From the NCBI RefSeq assembly GCF_016918545.1, contig NZ_JAFFQC010000002.1:62001-126000 (forward strand): a DNA stretch of 64,000 nucleotides, in the 5' to 3' direction. The notes beneath the pieces were generated by a model. The model did no database searches. It was not told where the DNA came from and saw only the letters and a list, made by a program, of their open reading frames with translations. Made by a program: the position numbers and the translations under genes. This DNA comes from Desulfobulbus alkaliphilus. GTDB taxonomy: Bacteria; Desulfobacterota; Desulfobulbia; Desulfobulbales; Desulfobulbaceae. This document shows positions 16,403-25,448 of this stretch, one piece after another. How positions within the stretch are numbered: position 1 is the stretch's first letter; each line of letters begins with the position of its first letter.

Positions 16403-18088
16403 TCAAATCATCCGCCCCAGCACTTCATCGACGGCCTTGGCCTGATCCATACGGGCTCGCAGAAAATGTTCACTGAGATGTTCAGCGTTCTGATCCATGA
16501 GAAGGCAAAGACCGGAAATCGAGGCTTCGTCGGCCATGCGGATCACCCTGTCCAGGTTCCTGGCGAAATCGGTGACGATCTTGCGGCTGTCACCGGCGGT
16601 GGACATGATCTCGGCATAGGTCCGGGGGTTCTGGGAATGAACCCGTGCCATGGCAAGGATGGGATAAAGAGAGGTCAGCGTGCAGTGACTGGCGATGTCA
16701 TCGCTGGTAATACCATTGTCGTTCAGGGTCATGGCCAGAGCCACCGAAATCATGGTGGGCAGTTTCTGGCCAATACCCATGAGCAGATCGTGCTGCGACG
16801 GAGTATCGTGAAAGATATCAGCACCATGCTTATAGAGAAATGCTTCAAATTCGCTGCAGAACATGCCGCTTCTGGAGGTGCGGACCACGATGGCATTTTT
16901 GTCCTTCATGGTGGCCGCCTGGGGCCCCCAGAGGTTATGTACCAGCATGACCTCGACATCATTGTCCGTGACCGCCAGAGCGGTTTTGATGGTCTCTTCC
17001 GATTCACCAGCCAGGAGAACCAGGGCTTTACCACCAGCGACCAGGGGACCGTATTGACGGATGGTCGCTGAGGTTACCGAGATCGGCACGCAGATCACCA
17101 CCACATCCACCCGGGCGATCATTTCCTCCGGTCGCAATGTGGTGGTGCGGCCACTCAGCAGAACCTCATAACCCTCGCTTTCCAGTCGCCGAGCAAACCA
17201 GGTGCTCATGGAACCGGTGCCAATGAAGCCGAAGGATTTAATGTACTTGGTCCGCATATCAACCCGGGGGAAGCTGCCCAGCAGACGGATGGCCCCGCGT
17301 TGCTGGATTACTCTGGCTTCGATATGCTCGATGGCGCTGGCCATGTTGTCGTTGCGGATATGCCCTTCAGCCTCGAGGTATATCCGCAGCTTCTGGGTCT
17401 TGATATCGTTTTCCGTGCGCATATCGACGATATTGATCCCCCGGCGGGAAAACTCACTGAGAATGTCCACCAGAATGCCAACCCGGTCATCCAGGGGTTC
17501 GGTTATCAAAGCAGTGGCATCGTATCCGGTGACCGTGGCCAAGCGATGGCCAAGAACGGCGTAGCGGGTTCGGTTATGAGGTGCCACCTCACGCTCGATA
17601 ATGTGCAGACCATGACTGGTCAGGGTTTCGGCGGCATCGATCACCGCGGTTCCCCGTGCCCTGTTCAAAGCCCGAATCTCGGCAATGGCCGCAGCGATAT
17701 CCCGAACGCTCATCTCGGAGATCCCAGGAAGGCGGTCTTCGATGAACTCTTCAGATTGATGAAACACTTCCCTTCGCCCAATCAGCAGACCGAGATCCCC
17801 GATCCTGTCACCCTCGGCAAACACCCCGAGGGACAGATTGGAGCGAAGAATGACATTGTCTACCCAGAAACCGGTTTTGATTTGATCGAAGAAACGGAAA
17901 TATTGTTTCTTTTCCCCCTCACGGGTGTTGTACACTGGCAGGACGGCATAGTCAGCCTCATGGGCGTCAAAGGCCGTAAGCAAAGCGCCGACATGGGGGT
18001 AGGTTTGAATGGCAGCCGTGTTGTCGTAGTGGATGGCAGCCTGCCATGATTGAGACTGCTCCGGTCCAAGGGTTGCTATTGTTTTCAT
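16403..18088 (-). CDS. Prephenate dehydratase-like/ACT/prephenate dehydrogenase fusion
   Basis: A 561-residue fusion. Residues 1-185 resemble prephenate dehydratase, with the TRY form of the TRF motif at 174-176 (HNRTRYAVLG), but the usual GPxGTFS opening is altered to GPEQSQS. Residues 198-275 are an ACT regulatory domain (LDDRVGILVDIL, RRGINIVDMRTE). Residues 284-561 are a TyrA-type dehydrogenase with NAD(P) motif GFIGTGSMS (287-295) and the substrate-site VHNLWGP. It should link phenylalanine and tyrosine branches after chorismate mutase, with ACT feedback. Whether the dehydratase part is active is uncertain; it may be only regulatory. It is monocistronic here, its start lying about 110 bases from a copy of the dispersed element. 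Confidence 0.88.
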   Translation of the reverse strand: MKTIATLGPEQSQSWQAAIHYDNTAAIQTYPHVGALLTAFDAHEADYAVLPVYNTREGEKKQYFRFFDQIKTGFWVDNVILRSNLSLGVFAEGDRIGDLGLLIGRREVFHQSEEFIEDRLPGISEMSVRDIAAAIAEIRALNRARGTAVIDAAETLTSHGLHIIEREVAPHNRTRYAVLGHRLATVTGYDATALITEPLDDRVGILVDILSEFSRRGINIVDMRTENDIKTQKLRIYLEAEGHIRNDNMASAIEHIEARVIQQRGAIRLLGSFPRVDMRTKYIKSFGFIGTGSMSTWFARRLESEGYEVLLSGRTTTLRPEEMIARVDVVVICVPISVTSATIRQYGPLVAGGKALVLLAGESEETIKTALAVTDNDVEVMLVHNLWGPQAATMKDKNAIVVRTSRSGMFCSEFEAFLYKHGADIFHDTPSQHDLLMGIGQKLPTMISVALAMTLNDNGITSDDIASHCTLTSLYPILAMARVHSQNPRTYAEIMSTAGDSRKIVTDFARNLDRVIRMADEASISGLCLLMDQNAEHLSEHFLRARMDQAKAVDEVLGRMI

Positions 18089-18195
18089 TGCCAGCCTTTG
18101 CTGTTGTTCTCATTTGTACTGAACTGTTCCTGTGACCTCTTGGGACTCTCGCTTTATCCACAACCACAGGTCTATCCCCGTCCCGCGGAATATGT

Positions 18196-18409
18196 CCTGA
18201 ATCCGTGACGGCTGGATCTTGCTTTTTATATCTTGCTGCAATCAGATTGCAATTGCACCAGAATCCTTGATAATACCCTCACCAGCCGCCCTTCGGGGCG
18301 TCCGTTCGCACGTCAGTTTTATTGTCTGTGACCGTTCGATTAAAGGAGACAGTATCGGACGGTCACAGACAATGAAGATGGCGGGCGGGCGAACCCTCAC
18401 GGTTCCAGG
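18196..18409 (-). mobile_element. MITE-like dispersed element, full copy with target duplication
   Basis: 214 bp. Terminal repeats CCTGAATCCGTGA and CTCACGGTTCCAGG. Flanked by perfect 5 bp direct repeats TATGT (18191-18195 and 18410-18414). It lies between two divergent genes, so it separates their promoters; the remaining 94-bp and 153-bp flanks show no other feature I can support. Confidence 0.95.
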
Positions 18410-18562
18410 TATGTGGTATATTGGTCAACAGGAACAGTGCCCGCGAGAGCATGCCCTCCCCTCGTGCACAGCACGATTGGAGCCGTGTTGATCTTCCTGT
18501 TTGTCGGGCAATAATAAAGATGTTCACCCAAAATGACAAATCTATTATTCGGCTGAAACGCT

Positions 18563-21526
18563 ATGGCCTTCGAATACGGCACAGTGGCGGAATATATCGC
18601 TGCTCTCAATACTTCAGGAAAATTCGGCCCCCAGGTAGCGGCGCAACGAACCTATGCGGCCACCACCGCCACCACCCGTCCCCCGGATTTACTCGCACCG
18701 GCACTGCGACAACTCCTCCATTCTGCCGGCTTTGCCGACCTGTACCGCCATCAGCACGAGGCCCTGAGCCATATTCGCGCCGGAAAGCATGTCGTTGTTG
18801 CTACCCCGACAGCCTCGGGCAAGAGCCTCATCTATATCCTACCGGTCTTTGAGGCCATTGGCGAGGATGAGACCGCCCACGCCCTGTTTCTTTTTCCGCT
18901 GAAAGCGCTGGCCCAGGATCAGCTGAAAACCATCGAAAAACTGTGGGCACTCTTGCCAGACACTTTCCGGCGGAACAGAGAACCCGCTGCCCTGTATGAC
19001 GGTGACACCTCTGCGTACCGGCGGACAAAGATTCGCACCCAGCCGCCGCCGGTGCTCATCACCAATCCCGACATGCTCCACCTGTCACTGCTGCCCAACC
19101 ATGATCGCTGGCAACATGTTTTCCGCGGCCTGCGCTATGTCATCATCGACGAGGTCCATACCTATCGGGGTGTTTTCGGCTCCCATGTGGCCTGGGTGAT
19201 GCGACGGTTGCAGAGGATCTGCTCACTGTACGGGGCCCGGCCGACCTTTATTCTCGCCTCTGCCACCATCGGCAACCCCGGTGATCATGCCCGACGACTG
19301 CTCAATGTCCCGGTGACAACAATCCATAGCTCCGGAGCCGGGACCGCAGCGCGCAATGTTCTCCTCCTCAACCCCATCGACTCCGCAGCCGCCAGCGCCA
19401 CTCAATTGCTTGAAGCCGCGGTCCACCGCGGCCTGCGAACTATTGTGTATTGTCAGTCACGCAAAATGACCGAACTGATCACTATCTGGACTGATCAACG
19501 CCTGAAGAAACTCAAAGGGCGCATTGCCTCGTACAGGTCCGGATTCCTCCCTGAGGAGCGACGTGGGATTGAAAAACGGTTGGCCAGCGGTGAACTGCTG
19601 GGGGTAATCTCAACCTCTGCCCTGGAACTGGGCATCGATATCGGCAATCTGGATATCTGCCTGCTGGTCGGCTACCCGGGATCGATCATGGCCACCTGGC
19701 AACGGGCAGGCCGGGTAGGCCGACAGCAGCGGGAATCCCTGGTGGTACTCATCGGCCACGAAGACGCCCTGGATCAGTATTTTATGCGGCATCCAGAGGA
19801 TTTTTTCAATCGCACCGCGGAACCGGTGACCATGAACCCGGCCAATCCGCACATCGCTGGACCACATTTGGTTTGTGCCGCGGCGGAACACCCTCTGACC
19901 ATCAATGACCCGCTGGTACAATCCGTGGAGCAGACAAGCCTGCTTTCGGAACTGGCCTCCAAAGGCCAATTGTTGCAGTCCGCCGGCGGCGACACCTGGT
20001 TTGCGGCCCGCAGGTATCCACAGCGCCAAATCAGCCTGCGCGGTGGCGGGGACACCTATTCCATTCTAGCGCAGCCACAGAGAATTCTGCTTGGCAATAT
20101 CGACGGCTCTCGGGCGATCAGGGAATGCCACCCCGGTGCCATCTATCTGCACATGGCCCGAACCTATCATGTCGACAAGCTGGATTTCGACAGCCGCGAG
20201 GTTCTGGTCTCAGCGGTCAATCCTCCCTATTTCACCAGGGTGTTGAGCGAAAAGACGACTGAAATCCTGCAAGTACTCCATACCACCCGGCATGGGGCCA
20301 GTCAGGTTCACTACGGTGATCTCCGGGTCACGGAGCAGATCACCGGCTACCAGACAGTCGCCACCCGCGGTCAACGGGTGATCAGCCGGACCCCCCTGGA
20401 CATGCCGCCACGGATCTTTACAACCAACGGATTCTGGATCGAGATTCCCGACTGGATCCGTGACCAGGTGGCATCGAAACAGCTGCATTTCATGGGTGGC
20501 ATTCACGCCATTGAACATGCCCTCATCGGTTTGATGCCTCTGCTTGTCCTCTGTGACCGCAACGATCTGGGAGGTATTGCTCATCCCTGGCACCACCAGA
20601 CCGGCGGGGCGGCAATCTTTGTCTACGACGGCTATGCCGGGGGCATGGGGTTGACCGAACAGGCGTTCGCCACCATCGACCAGTTGCTCACCCAAACTGG
20701 CGAAGCGATCGCCGCCTGCCCCTGTCAGCTCGGGTGCCCCTCCTGTATTCATTCGCCTAAATGCGGCTCCGGCAACCGGCCCATTGACAAAGAGGCGGCC
20801 CGATACATCCTTGAACAGCTTATCTCGTCTCCAGAACAGCGTCTGGACTGGCCGGAAATTCGGCCCAAGGTGAACATTCTTGCACGGACCCCGGAAAAGC
20901 AAGCGCCCGCACACTTTCTCCTGCCGCAACGATTTGGCGTTTTTGATGTGGAAACGCAGAAATCAGCTCAAGAAGTCGGCGGATGGCACCGGGCACATTT
21001 AATGCGCATCAGTGTTGCCGTACTGTATGAAAACGACAGGCAGCACTTCACGGCCTATACGGAAAAAAACATCCACGGTTTTATCGAACGGCTCTTTGCC
21101 CTGGATCTGGTGGTGGGATTCAACAATAAACGTTTTGACAACAAGGTCCTTTCCACATATACCGACCGGGATCTCGCCGCCCTGCCCGCCTTTGATATCC
21201 TCGAGGCGATTACCAATCAACTCGGCTACCGTCTCAGCCTGGACAGGTTGGCGGAACATACGCTGCAAAAACGAAAAGAAGGCGATGGCCTGCTGGCACT
21301 GCGCTGGTTTCGGGAAGGACGACTGGATAAACTCACCGAGTACTGCCGGACCGATGTCGCCTTCACGAGGGATCTTTTGCTGTTCGGACTCCGGCAGGGT
21401 TATCTGCTGTTCAGGAATAAGGCGGGCCAGACAGTTCGGCTGCCGGTTGATTTTGGTCGGTTGATAACGGCGCTGCTCGAGCGCGGAAAGCAGGGAACCG
21501 TTCACCAGCGGTCGATTGGTGGTTGA
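18563..21526 (+). CDS. MrfA-like DEAD/DEAH helicase fused to MrfB-like exonuclease
   Basis: A 987-residue DNA repair candidate. Residues 60-420 form a superfamily 2 helicase: Walker A TPTASGKS (81-88), DEVH box, SATIG motif III and a C-terminal half with QRAGRVGR (motif VI). Then comes the DUF1998 region with a four-cysteine cluster CPCQLGCPSCIHSPKC (about 719-734) followed by GSGNRPIDK, diagnostic for YprA/MrfA. From residue 790 an RNase H-like 3'-5' exonuclease domain follows: DVE (D795, E797), VGFNNKRFD and YCRTDVAFT, the DEDD set found in YprB/MrfB. In Bacillus these are two genes acting together in mitomycin damage repair. Here they are one chain. No strong ribosome site is seen at ATG 18563. 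Confidence 0.9.
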   Translation: MAFEYGTVAEYIAALNTSGKFGPQVAAQRTYAATTATTRPPDLLAPALRQLLHSAGFADLYRHQHEALSHIRAGKHVVVATPTASGKSLIYILPVFEAIGEDETAHALFLFPLKALAQDQLKTIEKLWALLPDTFRRNREPAALYDGDTSAYRRTKIRTQPPPVLITNPDMLHLSLLPNHDRWQHVFRGLRYVIIDEVHTYRGVFGSHVAWVMRRLQRICSLYGARPTFILASATIGNPGDHARRLLNVPVTTIHSSGAGTAARNVLLLNPIDSAAASATQLLEAAVHRGLRTIVYCQSRKMTELITIWTDQRLKKLKGRIASYRSGFLPEERRGIEKRLASGELLGVISTSALELGIDIGNLDICLLVGYPGSIMATWQRAGRVGRQQRESLVVLIGHEDALDQYFMRHPEDFFNRTAEPVTMNPANPHIAGPHLVCAAAEHPLTINDPLVQSVEQTSLLSELASKGQLLQSAGGDTWFAARRYPQRQISLRGGGDTYSILAQPQRILLGNIDGSRAIRECHPGAIYLHMARTYHVDKLDFDSREVLVSAVNPPYFTRVLSEKTTEILQVLHTTRHGASQVHYGDLRVTEQITGYQTVATRGQRVISRTPLDMPPRIFTTNGFWIEIPDWIRDQVASKQLHFMGGIHAIEHALIGLMPLLVLCDRNDLGGIAHPWHHQTGGAAIFVYDGYAGGMGLTEQAFATIDQLLTQTGEAIAACPCQLGCPSCIHSPKCGSGNRPIDKEAARYILEQLISSPEQRLDWPEIRPKVNILARTPEKQAPAHFLLPQRFGVFDVETQKSAQEVGGWHRAHLMRISVAVLYENDRQHFTAYTEKNIHGFIERLFALDLVVGFNNKRFDNKVLSTYTDRDLAALPAFDILEAITNQLGYRLSLDRLAEHTLQKRKEGDGLLALRWFREGRLDKLTEYCRTDVAFTRDLLLFGLRQGYLLFRNKAGQTVRLPVDFGRLITALLERGKQGTVHQRSIGG

Positions 21527-21583
21527 TGGGGTTTCACCTTGAATCGAGTGCTGGTAAAACGGTTCCAAAAATTCCCGAAGGGA

Positions 21584-22033
21584 TCAATTCGGCCAGACAA
21601 GATCCTTGTGCACCCAACCGGAGACCGCCGGATGGGAAACCCTGATCCAATCACCCTGTTGCTCGTGCCTGGCAAAAATGACATCACGGGAACCGGTGCC
21701 AACGATATCATGGTTCGTCCCGGGACCGCTGCGGATGTTGCAGACATTGACAGTGACAATGACATGGGGTGTCCTATTGACCACAGACTGATGAATCCAT
21801 CCCTGGTCATTTTCATAGTCGGTCACCTTGAACCACTCCCCCTGCCGCTCGAGCACCCGCAGGGGAAACCCGGCGGGCAGCTGAAATAAAACGCTCGTAT
21901 TCGTGCTTGGACCCGAGCGCAGATTGATGTTATCTCGGGCGACACTCAAGTATTCGGCCATACCCACACTGCTCAAACCAAGGACTATGGAAAAAACAGT
22001 TACCGGAATGATTTTAAAAAACCTCTGAAACAT
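21584..22033 (-). CDS. Secreted protein with two SH3b domains
   Basis: A 149-residue protein with a signal peptide (FFKIIPVTVFSIVLGLSS, cut after GMA) and two bacterial SH3 domains: INLRSGPSTNTSVLFQLPAG with WFKV and GWIHQSVV, then VCNIRSGPGTNHDIVGTG with WIRVSH and GWVHKDL. Such pairs bind the cell wall or sense it in the periplasm. Of the two ATGs at 22036 and 22033, the second has the better distance to AGGAGG. It overlaps the end of tlyA by about 20 bases. Confidence 0.85.
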   Translation of the reverse strand: MFQRFFKIIPVTVFSIVLGLSSVGMAEYLSVARDNINLRSGPSTNTSVLFQLPAGFPLRVLERQGEWFKVTDYENDQGWIHQSVVNRTPHVIVTVNVCNIRSGPGTNHDIVGTGSRDVIFARHEQQGDWIRVSHPAVSGWVHKDLVWPN

Positions 22034-22829
22034 CATGACCTCCTTGTTTCTCTATTTCCGTCCTGATCCTCTCCACAGGAAAAAAACCGGACAACAACAT
22101 AAAAAACTCCTGATTCCCTTTCATTCCTCGAACCGGAGAAGCAACGGTCCCCGCAGATTGCAAACCGAGATCCAAGGCGAAATCGCGTACCATGGCCAGT
22201 GCCAGCCGGTGGTGGGCATCGTCACTGACAACACCTCCCGGCATGATCTTGTCCCGTGGCAACTGAAACTGCGGCTTGACCAGCGCCAGAATACGCACCG
22301 AGGCGCGAAACAATCGCAGCAGCGGTGACAACAGCGGTTGCAGCGAAATGAAGGAGGCATCGATAACCGCCAGATCGATGGCCTCGGGAATATGCTCTCT
22401 GCTCAGATGCCGGGCATTGGTACGTTCAAGAACCACCACCCGCTCATCGCGACGCAGTTTCCAGTCAAGCAAACCATACCCCACATCAACACTGTAGACC
22501 CGGGTGGCACCGTAGCGTAGCAGGCAATCGGTGAACCCTCCGGTTGAGCTACCGATATCAACGCAGACACAGCCCTTTGGGTCTAGAGCTAATCTCTGCA
22601 GAGCGGCTTCGAGCTTATCGCCGCCCCGGCTGACAAAACGTTTTCCCGGCTTGACCGAGACCAGGCTGCCTGTGTGAACCAAGGTACCGGCCTTATCGCA
22701 CATGTGACTGTCAACGAGTACACGACCGGCGCCGATCAGTCGTTCCGCCTGGGGAACATCTCTGGCTAGACCTCTGGCAACAAGCAACGCATCAAGCCGT
22801 GCTTTTTTACCGGCACCAGGCCCGCTCAT
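22014..22829 (-). CDS. tlyA: TlyA family rRNA 2'-O-methyltransferase
   Basis: A 271-residue protein with an N-terminal S4 RNA-binding domain (RLDALLVARGLARDVPQAERLI) and an FtsJ-type methyltransferase domain: VDIGSSTGGFTDCLL is the SAM site, with VDVGYGLLDWKLR and VIDASFISL. TlyA methylates 2'-OH of rRNA nucleotides in mycobacteria and is often named hemolysin in older annotation. It ends the tol gene row, two bases after cpoB. Confidence 0.93.
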   Translation of the reverse strand: MSGPGAGKKARLDALLVARGLARDVPQAERLIGAGRVLVDSHMCDKAGTLVHTGSLVSVKPGKRFVSRGGDKLEAALQRLALDPKGCVCVDIGSSTGGFTDCLLRYGATRVYSVDVGYGLLDWKLRRDERVVVLERTNARHLSREHIPEAIDLAVIDASFISLQPLLSPLLRLFRASVRILALVKPQFQLPRDKIMPGGVVSDDAHHRLALAMVRDFALDLGLQSAGTVASPVRGMKGNQEFFMLLSGFFPVERIRTEIEKQGGHDVSEVF

Positions 22830-22831
22830 AC

Positions 22832-23905
22832 CTAGAGTTTGCTCAGGCGCTCCTGAGCCTGGGCAGCCTCGGGGCTGTTGCCGTGGTCATTGATCAATTT
22901 CCTGTAAATGATTTTCGCGGTTTCGTGGTCGGTTAATCTCTCAAAGGACATGCCCTGTTTTAACAAAGCCGTAGGCGTGAGTGCATTGGTGCTGTGATTG
23001 GAAATGACCTTCTGGTAGTCCAGAATAGCAAGGTCATACTCGCCCTGATTGAACAGACTCTCGCCCATGTAAAACAGGGTTTTCGCCGCTTCGGCGCTGC
23101 TGGGATTGGTCGTCAGGATCTGTTCAAACGAACTATAGGCCTCCTGGTACTTCTCTTCATTGAACTGGCTGAGAGCACGGGCAAAAGGATCCGTGGCAGG
23201 AGCGGGGGTGGGCGCAGCCGGCGCAGGTTCAGGGGCAGGGGCCGGTGCAGGCGGCGTACTGGGTTGCACCGCGACAGGCGACGGCTGTGTGGTTCGTTGC
23301 GGAGGCGCCGCTGCGGGGGCTGCGGTTACCGAGGGCGGAGCGACTCTGGTTTTACGGGTATCGGGAGTAACTTCCACCGGCCCGGCACTGGGGGATGCGG
23401 TGGTCGGAGCTGAGGCGGCCGCCCGCTGTCGAGCTGTTTCCGCCCGTTGCGCCGCTTCTCGTGCTCGTTGCTCCGCCTCATTGATCCGGGTCTGCTGGAC
23501 TCTGGCAAAACTCTCCCCTATCTCGGCAATTCTTGCCTCCAAATCAAGAACTTTCTGATTCAGTTCCGCGTATTTCATTTCCTGGTCAGCCCGAAGCCCG
23601 TCGACAGTCGATCGCAGACCGGCAATATTTTCATTGGCCTGATCACGAAATTGTGCGGTCTGAGCCGCGTTCTCTTCGATGGCGGTCCTGATCCGCAAGG
23701 TCTCGTCCTCGACATGATCAATCTTGCTCACCGAACTTGCCTGCCGTCTTTGCATCTCATCAACGGTATTGAGTCTGATATTCTCCACTTTTTGATTGAC
23801 GGCCCGAAGCTGCACTTGCAGCGTGCGTACCTCCTCCTGGGTTGCGCACTGGCTTAGCAGCAACAGTGAACAACCGGCCACGGCAATACTCATCACTTTT
23901 CTCAT
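22832..23905 (-). CDS. cpoB: Tol-Pal system lipoprotein-like CpoB/YbgF
   Basis: A 357-residue envelope protein. The signal peptide ends at LLLLSQC, a non-standard lipobox with Cys about position 15-16. A coiled coil follows (repeated TAIEENAAQTAQ-like heptads), then a long Pro/Ala-rich linker (about 170-240) and C-terminal TPR repeats (FARALSQFNEEKYQEAY, YMGESLFNQGEYDLA), as in CpoB, which links TolA to peptidoglycan synthesis. The upstream frame is open but the start at 23905 gives a proper signal peptide. It follows tolB with 156 bases between them; no pal gene is in that gap. Confidence 0.85.
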   Translation of the reverse strand: MRKVMSIAVAGCSLLLLSQCATQEEVRTLQVQLRAVNQKVENIRLNTVDEMQRRQASSVSKIDHVEDETLRIRTAIEENAAQTAQFRDQANENIAGLRSTVDGLRADQEMKYAELNQKVLDLEARIAEIGESFARVQQTRINEAEQRAREAAQRAETARQRAAASAPTTASPSAGPVEVTPDTRKTRVAPPSVTAAPAAAPPQRTTQPSPVAVQPSTPPAPAPAPEPAPAAPTPAPATDPFARALSQFNEEKYQEAYSSFEQILTTNPSSAEAAKTLFYMGESLFNQGEYDLAILDYQKVISNHSTNALTPTALLKQGMSFERLTDHETAKIIYRKLINDHGNSPEAAQAQERLSKL

Positions 23906-24061
23906 GTAGGTACACTCCATTTTAATCAAACAATGCCCGGATAAAACCGCGGCTCTCTTAGCCTGCCGTATCCCGGCCTGCTGATATGGTCCTCCCAGGA
24001 TACTCCGATCACCCACCTGTCTTTGGGTGAACCATTCCTCCCAAAGACGGTACTCAGAGTA

Positions 24062-25351
24062 TCACGGCAGCCGGGGGGACCATTGGGGATAGGATTGATT
24101 GCCTTGCACCCTGAACAGGACCCGAATATCCCGGCCATTTTTCCCGACCACGCAGATTTCAGACCTGCCGCCGATTTTTCGGGTCACGGCGAGCTGTCTT
24201 CCATCAGGGGACCAGGTTGGTGACTCAAAGTCACCTCGCCCGGATGTTACCTGCCGGACATTAGCGCCATTGCGATCGGAGATAAAGAGATGATATCTGC
24301 CATCCACCAGACCAGTGAAGGCAATTTCATCACCTTGCGGAGACCATGCCGGTTCACTGCTCTCGACAAGACCGTTTTGCAGTAAACGGGTCTGCCGGGT
24401 CTGCATATCCATAATATAGACCCTGGGCCGCCCGCTTCTGGTCCTGTCGGATGCAAAAGCCAGCATCCTTCCATCCGAAGTCAGGGATGGCGAAACATTG
24501 ATTCCGGAGCGAGATGTCAAGCGCTCAAGGATCTTCCCCTGGCGATCGAGCAGATACAGGTCAGGGTTACCGTCCTGGCTCAGCGTGACCACCATGGTCT
24601 GCCCATCCGGCATAAAAGCCGGCGCCAGGTTCATTCCAGGTCGCCTGGAAAGAGAGGTGGTGGTGGCGCTTTGCCGCAGGTCGGTGATATACAGATCCTG
24701 GTTGCCGCGATGATAGGTTGAATAGGCCAGATACCGGCCATCGGGAGTGAAGCGGGGAGAAACGCAGAGGGCCCGGTGGCGGGTCACCTGCCGTGGATTC
24801 CGTCCGAGGATATCGGCAACATAGACCTCCTTATGCCCGGTTCCATCCGACACATAGGCAATGGAGGTCCGGGACACCCCCATTTCACCGGTGAAGTCTT
24901 CGATCAGATCGTCACAGAGCCGCAGCACCATATCGTCGAACTGGGCCTCAGTTCCACGATACCGGCGACCAGCCAGCATCTGGCCGGTGGCAACATCAAG
25001 AATCTGGCCTTCGATCATCACGCCGGCTGGATCGGGTTCGATCTTTCCCATTATCACATAATCAACCCCGAGCATTCTCCAACTGGCATCCCGGCGGCCA
25101 CCGTAGCGTTCGGTATCAATGACATCAAGGAAACTGTGCAGTGCAAAACCCTGGGCTAACAAGCTCGCCGCGGCTGCCCCGTTTTGCTGTCCCGGGGCTG
25201 TGGTGAAATCAGGTACGGCCAGGACGATCTTGCGGATATCGGTGGCAGTTATATCAAAATAGAGACGTTCCGCCTGCAGCTCCTTGACTGGCAACAACAA
25301 CAGCAGGCAGGTAATAGCTGTCCAAACAGGAATAAAAAACTTGGTATGCAT
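24062..25351 (-). CDS. tolB: Tol-Pal system protein TolB
   Basis: A 429-residue periplasmic protein with a signal peptide (ITCLLLLLPVKELQA), an N-terminal D1 domain (DIRKIVLAVPDF, a lipid-asymmetry/anticodon-like fold) and a six-bladed beta propeller with WD40-like PD40 repeats: SPRFTPDGRYLAYS, PAFMPDGQTMVV, SPSLTSDGRMLAFASD, EPAWSPQGDEIAF, SPTWSPDGRQLAV. TolB binds Pal and the outer-membrane lipoproteins and takes part in outer-membrane constriction at division. Start at 25351 is chosen for the signal peptide, since no good ribosome site is seen. Confidence 0.95.
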   Translation of the reverse strand: MHTKFFIPVWTAITCLLLLLPVKELQAERLYFDITATDIRKIVLAVPDFTTAPGQQNGAAAASLLAQGFALHSFLDVIDTERYGGRRDASWRMLGVDYVIMGKIEPDPAGVMIEGQILDVATGQMLAGRRYRGTEAQFDDMVLRLCDDLIEDFTGEMGVSRTSIAYVSDGTGHKEVYVADILGRNPRQVTRHRALCVSPRFTPDGRYLAYSTYHRGNQDLYITDLRQSATTTSLSRRPGMNLAPAFMPDGQTMVVTLSQDGNPDLYLLDRQGKILERLTSRSGINVSPSLTSDGRMLAFASDRTRSGRPRVYIMDMQTRQTRLLQNGLVESSEPAWSPQGDEIAFTGLVDGRYHLFISDRNGANVRQVTSGRGDFESPTWSPDGRQLAVTRKIGGRSEICVVGKNGRDIRVLFRVQGNQSYPQWSPRLP

Positions 25352-25448
25352 AGTCAACCGATGGTTTTGGGGAGTGGTATCCAACAATATCATTGGATGC
25401 CGGTTGTGTTTGGCTCAAGGAAACACGTTTTTTTATATACACGATTCC

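Noticed and set aside
23160-23558. Plus-strand Gly/Ala-rich frame of 132 codons inside cpoB
   Set aside because: It is the antisense shadow of the Pro/Ala-rich linker of CpoB.
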